The notes: a model not told the origin generated them from the sequence alone. Numbered from the stretch's first letter, positions 44,698 through 54,385 are shown. The stretch is 54,385 bases of DNA from Nemertoderma westbladi (GCA_032718475.1 JAUCBJ010004015.1:1-54385), one strand, 5' to 3'. Numbers and translations are program-made.

Positions 44698-46320
44698 CAC
44701 GGCCCGAATGCGCAAATTATCTAACTCCTTTAATTCTGCGTTAGTGCATATTGTTTTTAGAACCGCTTGACATATATCGATATTTTTGGCTTTATAACAC
44801 AGCTTCTTGATATGGACATATATATTCGCAATGGTAAATGAAGCGGTGTTATTTCCTGGGGCGACAAAGTACCGTTTACCACATGTTTTCAGAATTAACT
44901 GATTTCTAGGATTGAAATCCCCCTTACAGCTGTCACACTTCTCTGCCTTTGATTCCTTGGCGCGAATGATTTATACTTGTTCGTCAACTTCAATTGATGA
45001 CTGGTTAAGGTTCGATTGGTCCGGTATGTTATCGGCAATTAGTGTGGGTCTGTTCTCTTTACCAGTACGTGAAGTTGATGTTATGCTAGAAAGCCCATCA
45101 AATGTTGCATTATCAACATAAATAACATTACTAACAGTCGGATATCGAACTTCCTTAGATATTTGAGGCCCAGAGTTATTCGGACCCTTTCGCTTTGTAG
45201 GTTTTTTCCCAACGTTTGTTTGTGAGATAAGTTTTTTCGCCAGTTCTCTCTTTTTCGCTTTGTTCTCTGGGGGAAGAATATCTATTACCTGCCCCAGACA
45301 CCCTTTAAATTCGCAGACTGCTACGATGTGAGAACATACACTATGTATCTTCTCCTCTTTGCATGTACACGTTCTGGATGTTGCAGATAATTCGACTACA
45401 AATGCAGAGCTGCTTGACGCCCCTCTTACACCCGAATGCATCACACAAAACGTTGTAGTGGAATTTGGTATGTTAACAATAGAGCCTTCCGTATGAAGAA
45501 TTTCAACAGCGTGGTTGTAGATTCTTCTAGATTGCGTTGGATGTAACAATTTCCCTGCGAATTCACTCCAAGGTACTGACAAGCTAGAATTGGCAGACAT
45601 AACATTAGCTTGAATCTCCGCCTTCGCTCCAAAAACCCTATCAATGATAGATAATCGTTGATCTTTAGTCATATCACAGTGTTCACTAATACTAACCTGA
45701 AAGTCTGCAAAGTCTGGATGCAAATCATAATCACCCATGCTAAACAAAGCTAACTCAAACTCTTTGTACTTAGAATTTATGTACCCGATAACGAGATCAA
45801 CACCTTCGGACCAATTCAAATGCTTTCCACCGTTTCTTTTCAATACAGAGTGACCGGTCTCTGCAACGTTATTGATAAAACGAACTGGAGGATTCCCTAA
45901 TCCCACTGCACGTCGAACATCACAGTGCAGTCCTGACTTGAACTCCTGCCATTGGTGCTTCTCAAACCATATGCTAAACTGGGGTGGGTCATGTGATGGC
46001 TGTTCCAGTCGCTCCATGGTATCCCATCGGCCCATCAAATCAATAAAATGAGTATCGAGTTCGGTGTTGGGAACGTCAACAAGACCACCAAGTCTACTAT
46101 CTGCACAAACTGATGGAGACTCACCAAATATCCCAATAATAATCAGTGGTTTCGACTTTACAAGCCCCAATGAATCTAATTTGCGCTCAATGTTCTCCCT
46201 GAAATGTCACTCACACAATAAATGAAGAACAGCACCCTTAACTTCTAGGCCTTTAATAAAAGCAGCATGACTGGGGTCACGATCAGAACCAACCATCATC
46301 ATGCGATCTTTAGTACGCAT
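44698..46320 (-). pseudogene. SWIM-domain transposase-like protein (MULE-type), 5'-truncated
   Basis: One minus-strand frame runs from about 46320 to a stop at 44698, interrupted only by TGA near 46206 (in LLCE-stop-HFRENIERKL, where Trp is expected) and TAA at 44971. It starts within a DDE-transposase-like region (MMMVGSDRDPSHAAFIKGLE, VLHLLCE, HFRENIERKLDSLG). The SWIM zinc finger is CTCKEEKIHSVCSH (CxCx7CxH, about 45375-45330), followed by a Lys-rich segment. After the TAA a zinc-ribbon-like KCDSCKGDFNP and a C-terminal domain remain in frame. About 540 codons with two stops indicate recent decay. The N-terminal half is absent; the left neighbour at 46321 is a retroelement. Confidence 0.75.
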
Positions 46321-46545
46321 CTCAAGGGATCAAGGATGAGATCAAGGGGTGTAGCCACGAGGCGCAGGGTGGTGAGATTCTCCTCGTGAACTGGGAGCAT
46401 CCAGGCTCTCTGCCTCGATACAGCAGGTGGTGGTGCCGAATCTCATGGTAAGGATGCACTTTGGGTGGCATGGGCCCACTCCATGTATGGTCCAGGAGAC
46501 CCCTCGGACTGGTGTAGACGGTTGGAAAGCTCGGTACAGGCAGCC

Positions 46546-47657
46546 GCTGAAGCCAAAAAGGCAAAGGGTGCGATCTGCACCACCGAGCTCAATCCTAGTC
46601 CACCCAATCATGCTGGGTGGTAGGCCTGGGCCAGGCTTGATCGCCAATGTCAGTATTGGCGACCTCTTGGGGGGCACTTCGGAGGATTCGGTCGTAGTTC
46701 CTGAGAAGTGCTGGGAACTGGAAGCAGGGAGCCATCCTGAGGAAGTATGTAAGCCATGGCATGGCGAACGAGTTCCTCAGGAGGAAGAAACCATGGTGGG
46801 CCTCCAGCAGTGGAAGATGGCTGACAATCGTTGAGAGGTACCCACCTTTCGTATCAGACAGGAGGTGATGGCAGTTTCACCAGCATTTGTTAACTGTTCC
46901 AGTGGAGGGTACTGGATACCGGGGCAAATAGCATCAAATGCTGATCGCATTTGGGCCTGGGACTCCTCTGAATCAGTACCCAGGAAGAACACCTCACTCT
47001 TCTTTGGGTTTATAGATAGCCCATATCCCTTCCAATCGTTAATAACCTTCTACAGGTCCTGTAGGACAGTGCGATAGTCATCAGCAATGTTCCCATCATC
47101 CAGGTACCTGACATTGAAGCGAGATTCCAGCCCCTGGATGATAGGATTTGCAGTATCCCTGAAGAGGCAAGGTCCATCAGTATCCCCCTGTTGTTCTCCC
47201 TCGTCGGAGAGAATGGTGTCATTACCATGGAGAAGGAAGGTTGCCTCTCCATACGTCACGAGGGTGTAGTTATATATGGAGGGATACGGGGAATGTATAC
47301 TCTCCAACATGGTGTCTCGTCTAATGGAATTAAACGCGTTGCTAAAATCAACTTTAAGCAACACCGTCCCCGGATGGTTCTCACCACACACAAGTGCCCT
47401 TGTAGCATGGACTGCCGCCTCAGCGCCTAGCTTGAAACCAATTCCTAGCTGCACTGCCCCATATGACTGCGTCAATTGGTCCGCCACTATGTACCCGACA
47501 AACTTTCCACAGCATTAGGTCGGATTCCACCACCTATCTTTGTGAAGGCAAAAAGATTAGCCCCAAAGAAACGTGGGTGGATAGGAACTGGTTTCCTTGT
47601 TGTATTATTTCTTGAGCATTCGGAAAATATATATATATATTATTATTATTATTACTG
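46546..47657. repeat. 1.1-kb tandem duplication, copy 1
   Basis: It is almost identical to 47658-48782. Copy 1 lacks 13 bp (AATCGGAGACCCC) present at about 47995-48007 in copy 2. I count about six base substitutions between the copies. It ends in an AT/ATT microsatellite at 47630-47655. Confidence 0.9.
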
Positions 47658-48782
47658 GCTGAAGCCAAAAAGGCAGAGGGTGCGAGCTGCACCACCGAGC
47701 TCAATCCTAGTCCACCCAATCATGCTGGGTGGTAGGCCTGGGCCAGGCTTGATCGCCAATGTCAGTATTGGCGACCTCTTGGGGGGCACTTCGGAGGATT
47801 CGGTCGTAGTTCCTGAGAAGTGCTGGGAACTGGAAGCAGGGAGCCATCCTGAGGAAGTATGTAAGCCATGGCATGGCAAACGAGTTCCTCAGGAGGAAGA
47901 AACCATGGTGGGCCTCCAGCAGTGGAAGATGGCTGACAATCGTTGAGAGGTACCCACCTTTCGTATCAGACAGGAGGTGATGGCAGTTTCACCAATCGGA
48001 GACCCCAGCATTTGTTAACTGTTCCAGTGGAGGGTACTGGATACCGGGGCAAATAGCATCAAATGCTGATCGTATTTGGGCCTGGGACTCCTCTGAATCA
48101 GTACCCAGGAAGAACACCTCACTCTTCTTTGGGTTTATACATAGCCCATATCCCTTCCAATCGTTAATAACCTTCTACAGGTCCTGTAGGACAGTGCGAT
48201 AGTCATCAGCAATGTTCCCATCATCCAGGTACCTGACATTGAAGCGAGATTCCAGCCCCTGGATGATAGGATTTGCAGTATCCCTGAAGAGGCAAGGTCC
48301 ATCAGTATCCCCCTGTTGTACTCCCTCGTCGGAGAGAATGGTGTCATTACCATGGAGAAGGAAGGTTGCCTCTCCATACGTCACGAGGGTGTAGTTATAT
48401 ATGGAGGGATACGGGGAATGTATACTCTCCAACATGGTGTCTCGTCTAATGGAATTAAACGCGTTGCTAAAATCAACTTTAAGCAACACCGTCCCCGGAT
48501 GGTTCTCACCACACACAAGTGCCCTTGTAGCATGGACTGCCGCCTCAGCGCCTAGCTTGAAACCAATTCCTAGCTGCACTGCCCCATATGACTGCGTCAA
48601 TTGGTCCGCCACTATGTACCCGACAAACTTTCCACAGCATTAGGTCGGATTCCACCACCTATCTTTGTGAAGGCAAAAAGATTAGCCCCAAAGAAACGTG
48701 GGTGGATAGGAACTGGTTTCCTTGTTGTATTATTTCTTGAGCATTCGGAAAATATATATATTATTATTATTATTATTACTGG
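47658..48782. repeat. 1.1-kb tandem duplication, copy 2
   Basis: It starts with the same GCTGAAGCCAAAAAGGCA as copy 1 and ends with the same (TAT/ATT)n microsatellite, at 48753-48782. Near identity suggests a very recent event or an assembly artefact. Confidence 0.9.
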
Positions 48783-49293
48783 TATCTCGCCCGCAACAGT
48801 GCTGTCGACAAAACATTCTTCTTCGAATAATTGAATATTATATATTATAATATTATTTTATGTTTTTAATTGATTTCGAATCCTTGCAATATATTTCTAT
48901 CAGTACTAACAAACCAGTATGGGATTAACAAAAAGACACAGTGCGACTACTGATACAGTATTGATGGAGACATCTTTTTTTTATGCTTGTAGCTAAAGAT
49001 TGAAAGAAGTCAGAGGTCAAACTATGTATGTTCCAATTTCCAACTTTTTTAGTTAAAAGGGTTTCCACAAATAGTAGTTTCCAAAAATAGTATGAAGTTT
49101 TCTAGATATGTTTCAACATATCGTACCTTTTTTTTTATGCTTGTAGCTAAAGATTGAAAGAAGTCAGAGGTCAAACTATGTATGTTCCAATTTCCAACTT
49201 TTTTAGTTAAAAGGGTTTCCACAAATAGTAGTTTCCAAAAATAGTATGAAGTTTTCTAGATATGTTTCAACCATACCGTAACTGTGTACTAAC
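48783..49293. other. Intron 2, 5' end region, with a 154-bp tandem duplication
   Basis: Between the retroelement and exon 2 the only structure seen is the duplication at 48974-49270. Exon 2's donor lies at 49288-49293. Confidence 0.7.
48974..49270. repeat. 154-bp tandem duplication
   Basis: Two head-to-tail copies start at about 48974 and 49128. They share TTTATGCTTGTAGCTAAAG through GTTTTCTAGATATGTTTCAAC with no visible difference apart from T-run length. The right edge is about 20 bp from the donor of exon 2. Confidence 0.9.
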
Positions 49294-49424
49294 CAGCAAC
49301 AAATGATCTCACTTTTTCGCAGACAAGTCTGATGGATTCGATGTTATTTCGACCAACAGGTAGTAGATAATCGTTATGGAATCCTGGGTGAAGTTTGATA
49401 CTATTTCCGGTATAGTCAGTGTCG
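49294..49424 (-). CDS. Crystallin gene exon 2: Greek-key motif B of domain 1
   Basis: The acceptor is TATTCAG and the donor G|GTTAGT. The exon is 131 nt: one base completing a Ser codon, 43 codons, then one base in phase 1. It reads DTDYTGNSIKLHPGF and later NNIESIRLVCEKVRSF. Joined to exon 1 this gives EIFSDTDYTG, the classical aromatic-x6-F/Y-x-G hairpin of motif B, and an NNxxS turn before the last strand. In the track of possible ORFs the frame can be read upstream to a Met, but that Met lies in the intron, so the splice model is preferred. Confidence 0.88.
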
Positions 49425-50256
49425 CTGAATACAAAAACAAATTGAAAAATAGTGATAGTGATACAATTCAAGATTGGAGCCATGAATTCGCAAAATTTAT
49501 GGTACCAATGATATGTCTCTAAAAAATATTATGTTTCACAGGCAAAGGTGTATAGGTGTATAAACAACCTACCTTGAGTTTGGTTGTCATTGCATGACAT
49601 TGCTTAAAATCGCAAAAATGGCTTCAAATTTCAAAGCAGTCCTCAAATTTAGACAACTAGCCAATTATGGAGGTATAATTATAGTCATGTTATATTTATA
49701 GTGTAGTTATAGTGCAGGGCTGGATTCACTTAGAGTGTACATTGGTGAAGAAGTTACTCATTTATTGCGAAATTGGTAGCATTAGTGATGACATTGATAT
49801 ATAGAAGAAACAGTATAGGAGAAATAGTCAGTCAACCATTGAGGGACATCGAAAGTAATCAGTTTGGTGGTGGAGCAGAAGCCACTGAAACTGAGGTTTG
49901 ACAGGGAATAGAAAATGAAGAAATACTAGAAATATGAAGTTCAAGCAGGGATGCCTTATCAACTCTTTGGAAACAAATGATGTGGTCTGGATCATATAAG
50001 GTCTGCATACAAACAAGGTGATTGGATTGCCTTATTTGTTTTCAGTTGTATTGGCTTTCTCAGTACATATCCTTGAGTATGAAGAAGACAATATATAGGC
50101 ACTCCTTATTTTTTAAAACTTGATCAACACAGGATAGGGGTGATAGTGTGGGTTACACTGTGAATTGCCCCTTATATTATGCAATTATATAACCACAATC
50201 ATCAGATTCTGAAGAAACTACAAATTTGCAATTATTACTATTTTGTAATTAAATAC
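49425..50256. other. Intron 1 (832 bp)
   Basis: This is the shortest intron of the gene and the only one with no recognisable transposon. No feature is seen. Confidence 0.6.
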
Positions 50257-50407
50257 CTAAAGATTTCGAATGCATTTCTTCCTGTTATTATAAGAGAGTT
50301 CGCCTTGTTATGGAAACTGCCCACTGATAGATCAGGAATGTCGCATTTGTAGTTGAAGTCAGGGTTCGCGATGTTTGCCGCCTCATTGCAACCAAAGTAT
50401 ACTGATC
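50257..50407 (-). CDS. Crystallin gene exon 1: Greek-key motif A of domain 1
   Basis: The acceptor is a pyrimidine tract ending TTCCAG and the donor reads AG|GTATTT. The 151-nt exon starts with two bases completing a codon and ends in phase 2. It encodes GSVYFGCNEAANIANP, then a D-x-P-D-L turn, then HNKANSLIITGRN and AFEIF. The closing N-K-A-x-S-x-I-I strand matches the end of a crystallin A motif, and AFEIF sits where WxLYE opens motif B. The usual F-x-G of the first hairpin is missing, so this motif is divergent. The calcium signature (N/D)(N/D)xx(S/T)S is only partly kept (HNKANS). It precedes exon 2 by an 832-bp intron. Confidence 0.85.
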
Positions 50408-51407
50408 CTGGAAGAAAAAGCAAAAGATACAGAATACCACATTACATAGACCCAGTGAATCACGCATGCTACTGGCTAAGAAGAATAGTGATAAATTAAG
50501 CCATATTAACACCGTTCATTCATCAAGCTAATTTGGATTAACACAAGCTTGGAACTAGCTCATCAATACACAAATTTGCAATGCCCGTAAATTCGCTTCC
50601 ATCAAAGCATTTTAAGCTGATAGGAAATACAATGAGATATTGTAGGTTAGAATTATTATAACCTTTGTTTGAAACAGCTTTGCAACGAAATGGTGACCTC
50701 TGAGTTGGAATTCTGACGCTCCAACCATTCAGCTAGTGGCTGAATTGTTAAATTTAATTTCATAGACTCATCTCTTGAGGTTACACATACAGATCAGGAA
50801 CATACCACTAGGATGCATCGACATCTGGCCCCTCAACAAAACACCTCCAGATTCACCATCAGCCTCTCACCATCAGGCATATTTCATCAAATATTTCAAG
50901 AATGTCAATGATGACCACAACGTTTCATATCTCCTGCCGGCTGTCTTTAAACAAGATCATGCACAAACTGATTAGTTCTACAATGGCAGCGCCAAATCTC
51001 ATCAATATTGCATGAAGAGAGGAGGTGCTGGGTTTTAGCAATTTAATTTAATTTCGTACATACAATGAATTGTAGTACAGCATAGCATACATACGACCAA
51101 TATAGACATAGTAAACTACATAGGGAAAAGGAAAAAAAATATACAGAAGGGAAACCAGCACAATAGTATAATGTTTGAATTAAAAAAAAGAAAGACAAGA
51201 AAGACAGAACAATATAATAATAAGATATAATTATAATTATAATTATAAGTAGTTATAACACGCACAAAAATTTCAAAATTTCGGATAATTCCTGGACATT
51301 TCCTTGGTGATACGGCAAAATAATTAACGGCAAAATTCAACAATGTGAATGTTATCATCATTAAACTGAAAATATTTTTCTAAAGACGGTATTAATATTC
51401 CAAGACT
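50408..51407. other. Intron sequence upstream of exon 1
   Basis: It contains a tRNA-like relic (50690-50760) and a short TTTAA tract near 51038. No crystallin-like exon was found here, so the preceding exon should lie beyond the window. Confidence 0.5.
50690..50760 (-). other. Possible degenerate tRNA-derived SINE head
   Basis: The minus strand reads TAGCTGAATGGTTGGAGCG (A-box/D-arm-like), AATTCCAAC (anticodon-loop-like, UCC) and GGTCACCATTTCGTTGC (weak B-box, consensus GGTTCGANTCC). The spacing is tRNA-like but the stems do not pair well, so this is at best a relic. Confidence 0.3.
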
Positions 51408-51927
51408 TTAAGAGTCGTTGGAAATTCGCACCCCAAAGATCACACAATTGACATCTGTAAAAGCAAGTTGCATATATATACATTGTATTTCGGAAACACA
51501 TTTTGGATCAGCATTTCGCATCAGCTTTATATTGAAGTACAAATTCGTTCCAACCAGGGAAAATCTGATTAGAATTAGAGGAGGACTGTTGGTCAGAGCC
51601 TTGCCTTGGTCTTTGGAAGACATTATGTTGACAAGTTTATGGTCTTCAGTATAGCATAGGTGAAAGAATCAATATCAGTTTTATGTTCAGCAGTATCACA
51701 AAAAATATTATTGCATTGGGAGCAATTCCGGGTAATATGCGATAATCTTTCATTTAACTCACGCTTGTATGCTTGATTTTCTTCATCCGATGCTTTAAAA
51801 AAATTTACCTTAGCTGTTTTTGACATTAGCGGTACTGTCCTGTCCAAATAACCGACATTTCAATTTAAAGAACATGGGACTATGATTATGAGTATTGTCA
51901 CCACAATGCACTACTCCCACTTCGGTT

Positions 51928-51938
51928 GTAGCGTTTAA
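51928..51938. repeat. Left target-site duplication of RTE copy E
   Basis: GTAGCGTTTAA here matches GTAGCATTTAA at 53581-53591 with one mismatch. Removing the insert restores the endonuclease frame of LINE F. Confidence 0.75.
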
Positions 51939-53580
51939 CTACTAGGATCGGCATGCTGCATTGCAGCTGCATTTTAAGAATGCTGTGCCGGCTTATCGAC
52001 AAAATTGCACCGCCACAACTCCCTATCACCCATGACATTTGCTAGATCATCCGCATCTTCAAGGTCAGTGTCCTTTAAGATGCGTCTCAAGAAAGTCATG
52101 GGCTGTCCACCATGCTTATTCACTCCATGAGGCTGCCAAAGTACAAGATTATGCACTGGCTGGTCCTCACAGCGAAAGCAATGTCCTTTAAAGCGGAGGC
52201 GATTTTGTTCTAGTGTCCAGCTTGGGGGAACCAATGAGACACCTCCAATGTTATATAGTGTCTGGTTGGAGATGTGTGCATTGTACTTGACACAATGAAC
52301 CCGGCGTAGCATTCTTGTGAATGTGCCAATCCAGAGATTTGGTGTCCTCAGCAGTTAGAGCCCAGCATGGACTCCCATAAAGGAGTACTGGAACTACTGC
52401 TGCTCTAAATAATCGGACCTTAAGTTTCCGATTAGTTCTCGGTGACTTCCAAATCCTGGAAAGCATATTCAAGGCTGCCCATGCCTTTCCCTTACGTATT
52501 CGAAGGTCCTCCCTCACCTGAATTCCAGATCCATGATCCCAGGTAACAGAAGACATCCACATGCTCAAGCATACCATCTTTTGAGCTTATGCTCATCCGA
52601 TCAGAGACTTGATGAGGACTTTCAAAGTTAACTGTCAAAATTTTGGTCTTTCTGGAGTTAATAAAAAGACCAACACTAGAAGCAGCATGTTCTAATGAGT
52701 TGAGGAGCCGTTGGGCTCCCTCTAGTGATTCTGAGAGTACTCCTAAGTCATCAGCAAAGTCTAGATCAGTTAGGTACTTGGCAGGATTTCCTCGACTTCT
52801 GGAGCCAGTAGGTGGAGTTATCATCACCCCATCATCATTATGATGATCTAAAAAGACATGCATAGAACATAGTCAACAACAATTATGAACAAGAATGGTG
52901 CAAGTGTGTCTCCCTGGAGGACGCCCCATAACACTTCAAATGGTTCTGTGTCACCGTCAACAGTAGACACAAATGTTGTCGAACCATCGTATACTGATCT
53001 GATTGCTGTAATAATCCCATATCAGGAATCCCATATAATGAAAGTATGCTGAACATACGTGATCGAGAGACTGAATCAAAGGCGTTGAAGAAGTCAACAA
53101 AGATAACAGCTAGATGCCTGTCTTTCTTTTTGATAACTCTTCAATTATCCTTCTAAGTGCCAAAATAGGCTCCATGGTCCCACGACCTTTACGGAACCCA
53201 TTCTGATTTCCACGGAGCAGTCTCTCAATGGGATCCCTGATGCGATTTAATAGAATTATATTGTATAGCTTTGCAGCAATCTAGATCAATGAGATTCCCC
53301 GAAAAGAACCATAGAGTGTTAGGTTGCCCTTCTTGGGAACTGGCACCAACTTATTTGTTTTCATTTCTTGTGGGACTCTTGTTGTTCGGTACATGTCTAC
53401 TATGATGGGATAGATGAGCTTTAAACACTCAGGTATTTTAAAGACCTCAGGGGGAACACCATCTACTCCACTGGCACGATTGGTCTTAATGCTCTTTGCA
53501 GCAGCCTTCACTTCTGCAAAGGAGATATCACCAATGGGAATATCTGGGAGTACAGACTCAGACACTTTTACTTCTATAAA
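51939..53580 (-). mobile_element. RTE-like LINE copy E, 5'-truncated
   Basis: It has the conserved 3' terminus with one (ACT) repeat unit left. Coding pieces run from the C-terminal tail (RLRFKGHCFRCEDQPVHN) through YLTDLDFADDLGVLSES to LPDIPIGDISFAEVKAA and GVDGVPPEVFK. It is 5'-truncated in the pre-RT linker at 53580 and broken by several small indels. It looks closest to copy D by eye. Confidence 0.87.
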
Positions 53581-54385
53581 GTAGCATTTAAAATAGAGTC
53601 TGATACTAAAAATTGACAATAGTAGAAATCTTATTATATATTAATCTTATTAATAAAATTATATTATCCTTAATAGAACACATATATGAATCATAATAAT
53701 AATAAAAGAATCCCACATAACCGGTAAGCTATTATTTTCTAAAAGTGATTTAATAAAGTAACATGTGCTGTTTCCCTCAAAAAGTCTGTATTGAAGTCAC
53801 CTCCTAGTACTACATTATTAGTACGATCCTGCAATGCGTGGAAAAACACACAAAGGGTCGACCGGACACGGAACGCCCTGGTAGCGGGCCTGCACGGGGC
53901 CCGACTACAAGACTGACACTCGGAAACTGACCGGAAAAATGGATATCAAAATTAGGTATAGTAGGCCAAAATCACAATAAGTAATGTCAGCAGTCATATA
54001 AAGTTACATACATATTTTATTATATTCTACAGTTTGTTTTTATAAATATATTATCAATTTGTGAACATTTGGTTTATATTGTTATTGTGGTGGAGAAACC
54101 CACAAGTTCTAAAACATATCTTGGTACTGGGCATATCTTGAGAAATGAATGGGAGAATCTTTTAGGCTCGTTAGCCAAGGAATGCCATGGAATCACCATG
54201 GCTGATCTTCCACAGTAAACCCTTCCACTCTGTTTCCCAAGTTGCCTTGGTCCCATTTATCGACCACTGAAGGATGAAAGCCGGAGTAGTAGCCTTGTAG
54301 TAGAGTAGAGAAAGTAATCTTTATATAACATGCATTGTCACGAAGAACAAAATGTTCCTGTAAACAAATTATATCTGCAACTAAA

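Larger units (their letters stand above)
46321..48782 (-). pseudogene. Reverse transcriptase fragment (YLDDG type) with internal tandem duplication
   Basis: Each copy encodes on the minus strand AVQLGIGFKLGAEAAVHAT, TVLLKVDFSNAFNSIRRD, SDEG(V/E)QQGDTDGPCLF and FNVRYLDDGNIADDY (copies at 47487-47050 and 48612-48175). In another frame these continue as HHGFFLLRNSFAMPWLTYFL. The QQGD and YLDD boxes identify a reverse transcriptase of a group without an obvious APE domain here. The last part (46545-46321) is the C-terminal region, present once. Frameshifts show it is inactive. Confidence 0.78.
978..50407 (-). other. Gene model: multi-domain beta/gamma-crystallin gene, seven internal exons, open at both ends
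   Basis: Seven minus-strand exons join as 50407-50257, 49424-49294, 42603-42477, 12948-12783, 9256-9114, 4887-4606 and 1097-978. Intron phases from 5' to 3' are 2, 1, 2, 0, 2, 2, and each split codon is completed properly: AG+C Ser, G+TA Val, AT+T Ile, AA+G Lys, CG+G Arg. The product (about 373 residues) holds eight Greek-key motifs in A-B order, making four domains. Such proteins are structural or calcium-binding; the family includes vertebrate AIM1/CRYBG and lens crystallins. Exon 1 needs one base from an upstream exon and exon 7 ends in phase 2, so the gene continues beyond both window ends. No start, stop, promoter or polyadenylation site is in view. Introns are 0.8, 6.7, 29.5, 3.5, 4.2 and 3.5 kb and are full of transposons. 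Exact orthology is not determined. Confidence 0.88.
51408..54385 (-). mobile_element. LINE F: AP endonuclease and linker of a LINE D-like element, split by RTE copy E
   Basis: The minus strand shows VADIICLQEHFVL (about 54370), a spacer, NNVVLGGDFNTDFLRE (about 53810), and FLVSDSILNA (about 53600), continuing after RTE copy E as TTEVGVVHCGDNTHNHSPM (about 51930). Then come NCSQCNNIFCDTAEHKTDID (about 51730) and PGWNEFVLQYKADAKCW (about 51560). These are the endonuclease E, GDFN and H-SP motifs and the Cys-His linker before the RT. Frameshifts are frequent. It continues beyond the right end and is truncated near 51408, so no polymerase remains. Confidence 0.75.

Noticed and set aside
46427-47946. 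Two similar plus-strand frames of about 140 codons (46427-46834 and 47476-47946)
   Set aside because: They are antisense to a recognisable reverse transcriptase and exist twice only because of the tandem duplication.
50690-50760. Functional tRNA gene
   Set aside because: Acceptor and anticodon stems do not pair and the B-box is poor. Kept only as a possible SINE relic.
51623-51847. Minus-strand frame of 74 codons considered as an upstream crystallin exon
   Set aside because: The C-x2-C...C-x5-H-x3-ID pattern is the Cys-His linker of a LINE, and it is collinear with LINE F endonuclease pieces.
54074-54256. Minus-strand 60-codon frame near the right end, considered as a crystallin exon
   Set aside because: A neighbouring frame reads as LINE endonuclease (VADIICLQEHFVL), and no Greek-key motif is present.

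Overview
This window comes from a eukaryotic, almost certainly invertebrate metazoan, chromosome. The DNA is AT-rich. Real coding exons are short, flanked by canonical GT-AG splice sites and separated by introns of 0.8 to 29.5 kb. Most of the remainder is decayed transposable elements: non-LTR retrotransposons of at least six kinds, one Ty3/gypsy remnant, a SWIM-type transposase remnant and several elements with inverted-repeat ends. No bacterial operon, rRNA, intact tRNA or CRISPR array is visible. The taxon cannot be fixed from sequence alone; a marine invertebrate is a guess from the repeat families.

The one host gene recognised lies on the minus strand and crosses nearly the whole window. 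Seven exons (50257-50407, 49294-49424, 42477-42603, 12783-12948, 9114-9256, 4606-4887, 978-1097) join with matching splice phases into one open frame of about 373 codons. It encodes eight successive beta/gamma-crystallin Greek-key motifs, that is four crystallin domains, resembling the non-lens AIM1/CRYBG class. The gene runs off both ends of the window.

Layout, left to right. 0.3-0.8 kb: reverse transcriptase tail (plus). 1.0 kb: exon 7. 2.1-4.6 kb: long inverted-repeat element split by a truncated RTE-like LINE with a 31-bp target duplication. 4.6-4.9 kb: exon 6. 5.0-7.5 kb: two decayed retroelements. 9.1 kb: exon 5. 9.7-10.8 kb: RTE fragment and a 16-bp palindromic minisatellite. 11.4-12.6 kb: gypsy integrase plus LTR. 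12.8 kb: exon 4. 13.5-20.7 kb: a three-level nest (LINE inside a TIR element inside an RTE copy). 21.8-29.8 kb: a CR1/L2-like LINE with a PHD finger, split by a second LINE. 30.2-31.7 kb: TIR element. 33.5-37.3 kb: another LINE. 37.6-41.3 kb: near full-length RTE-like LINE. 42.5 kb: exon 3. 44.7-46.3 kb: MULE-like SWIM transposase pseudogene. 46.3-48.8 kb: reverse transcriptase fragment with a very recent 1.1-kb tandem duplication. 49.3 and 50.3 kb: exons 2 and 1. 51.4-54.4 kb: LINE split by an RTE copy.

The transposons have no evident joint function. They fill the introns of the crystallin gene, and their nesting gives a relative order of insertion. The seven exons are undamaged while every large transposon ORF carries stops or frameshifts, which suggests that the crystallin gene is under selection and the rest is not.
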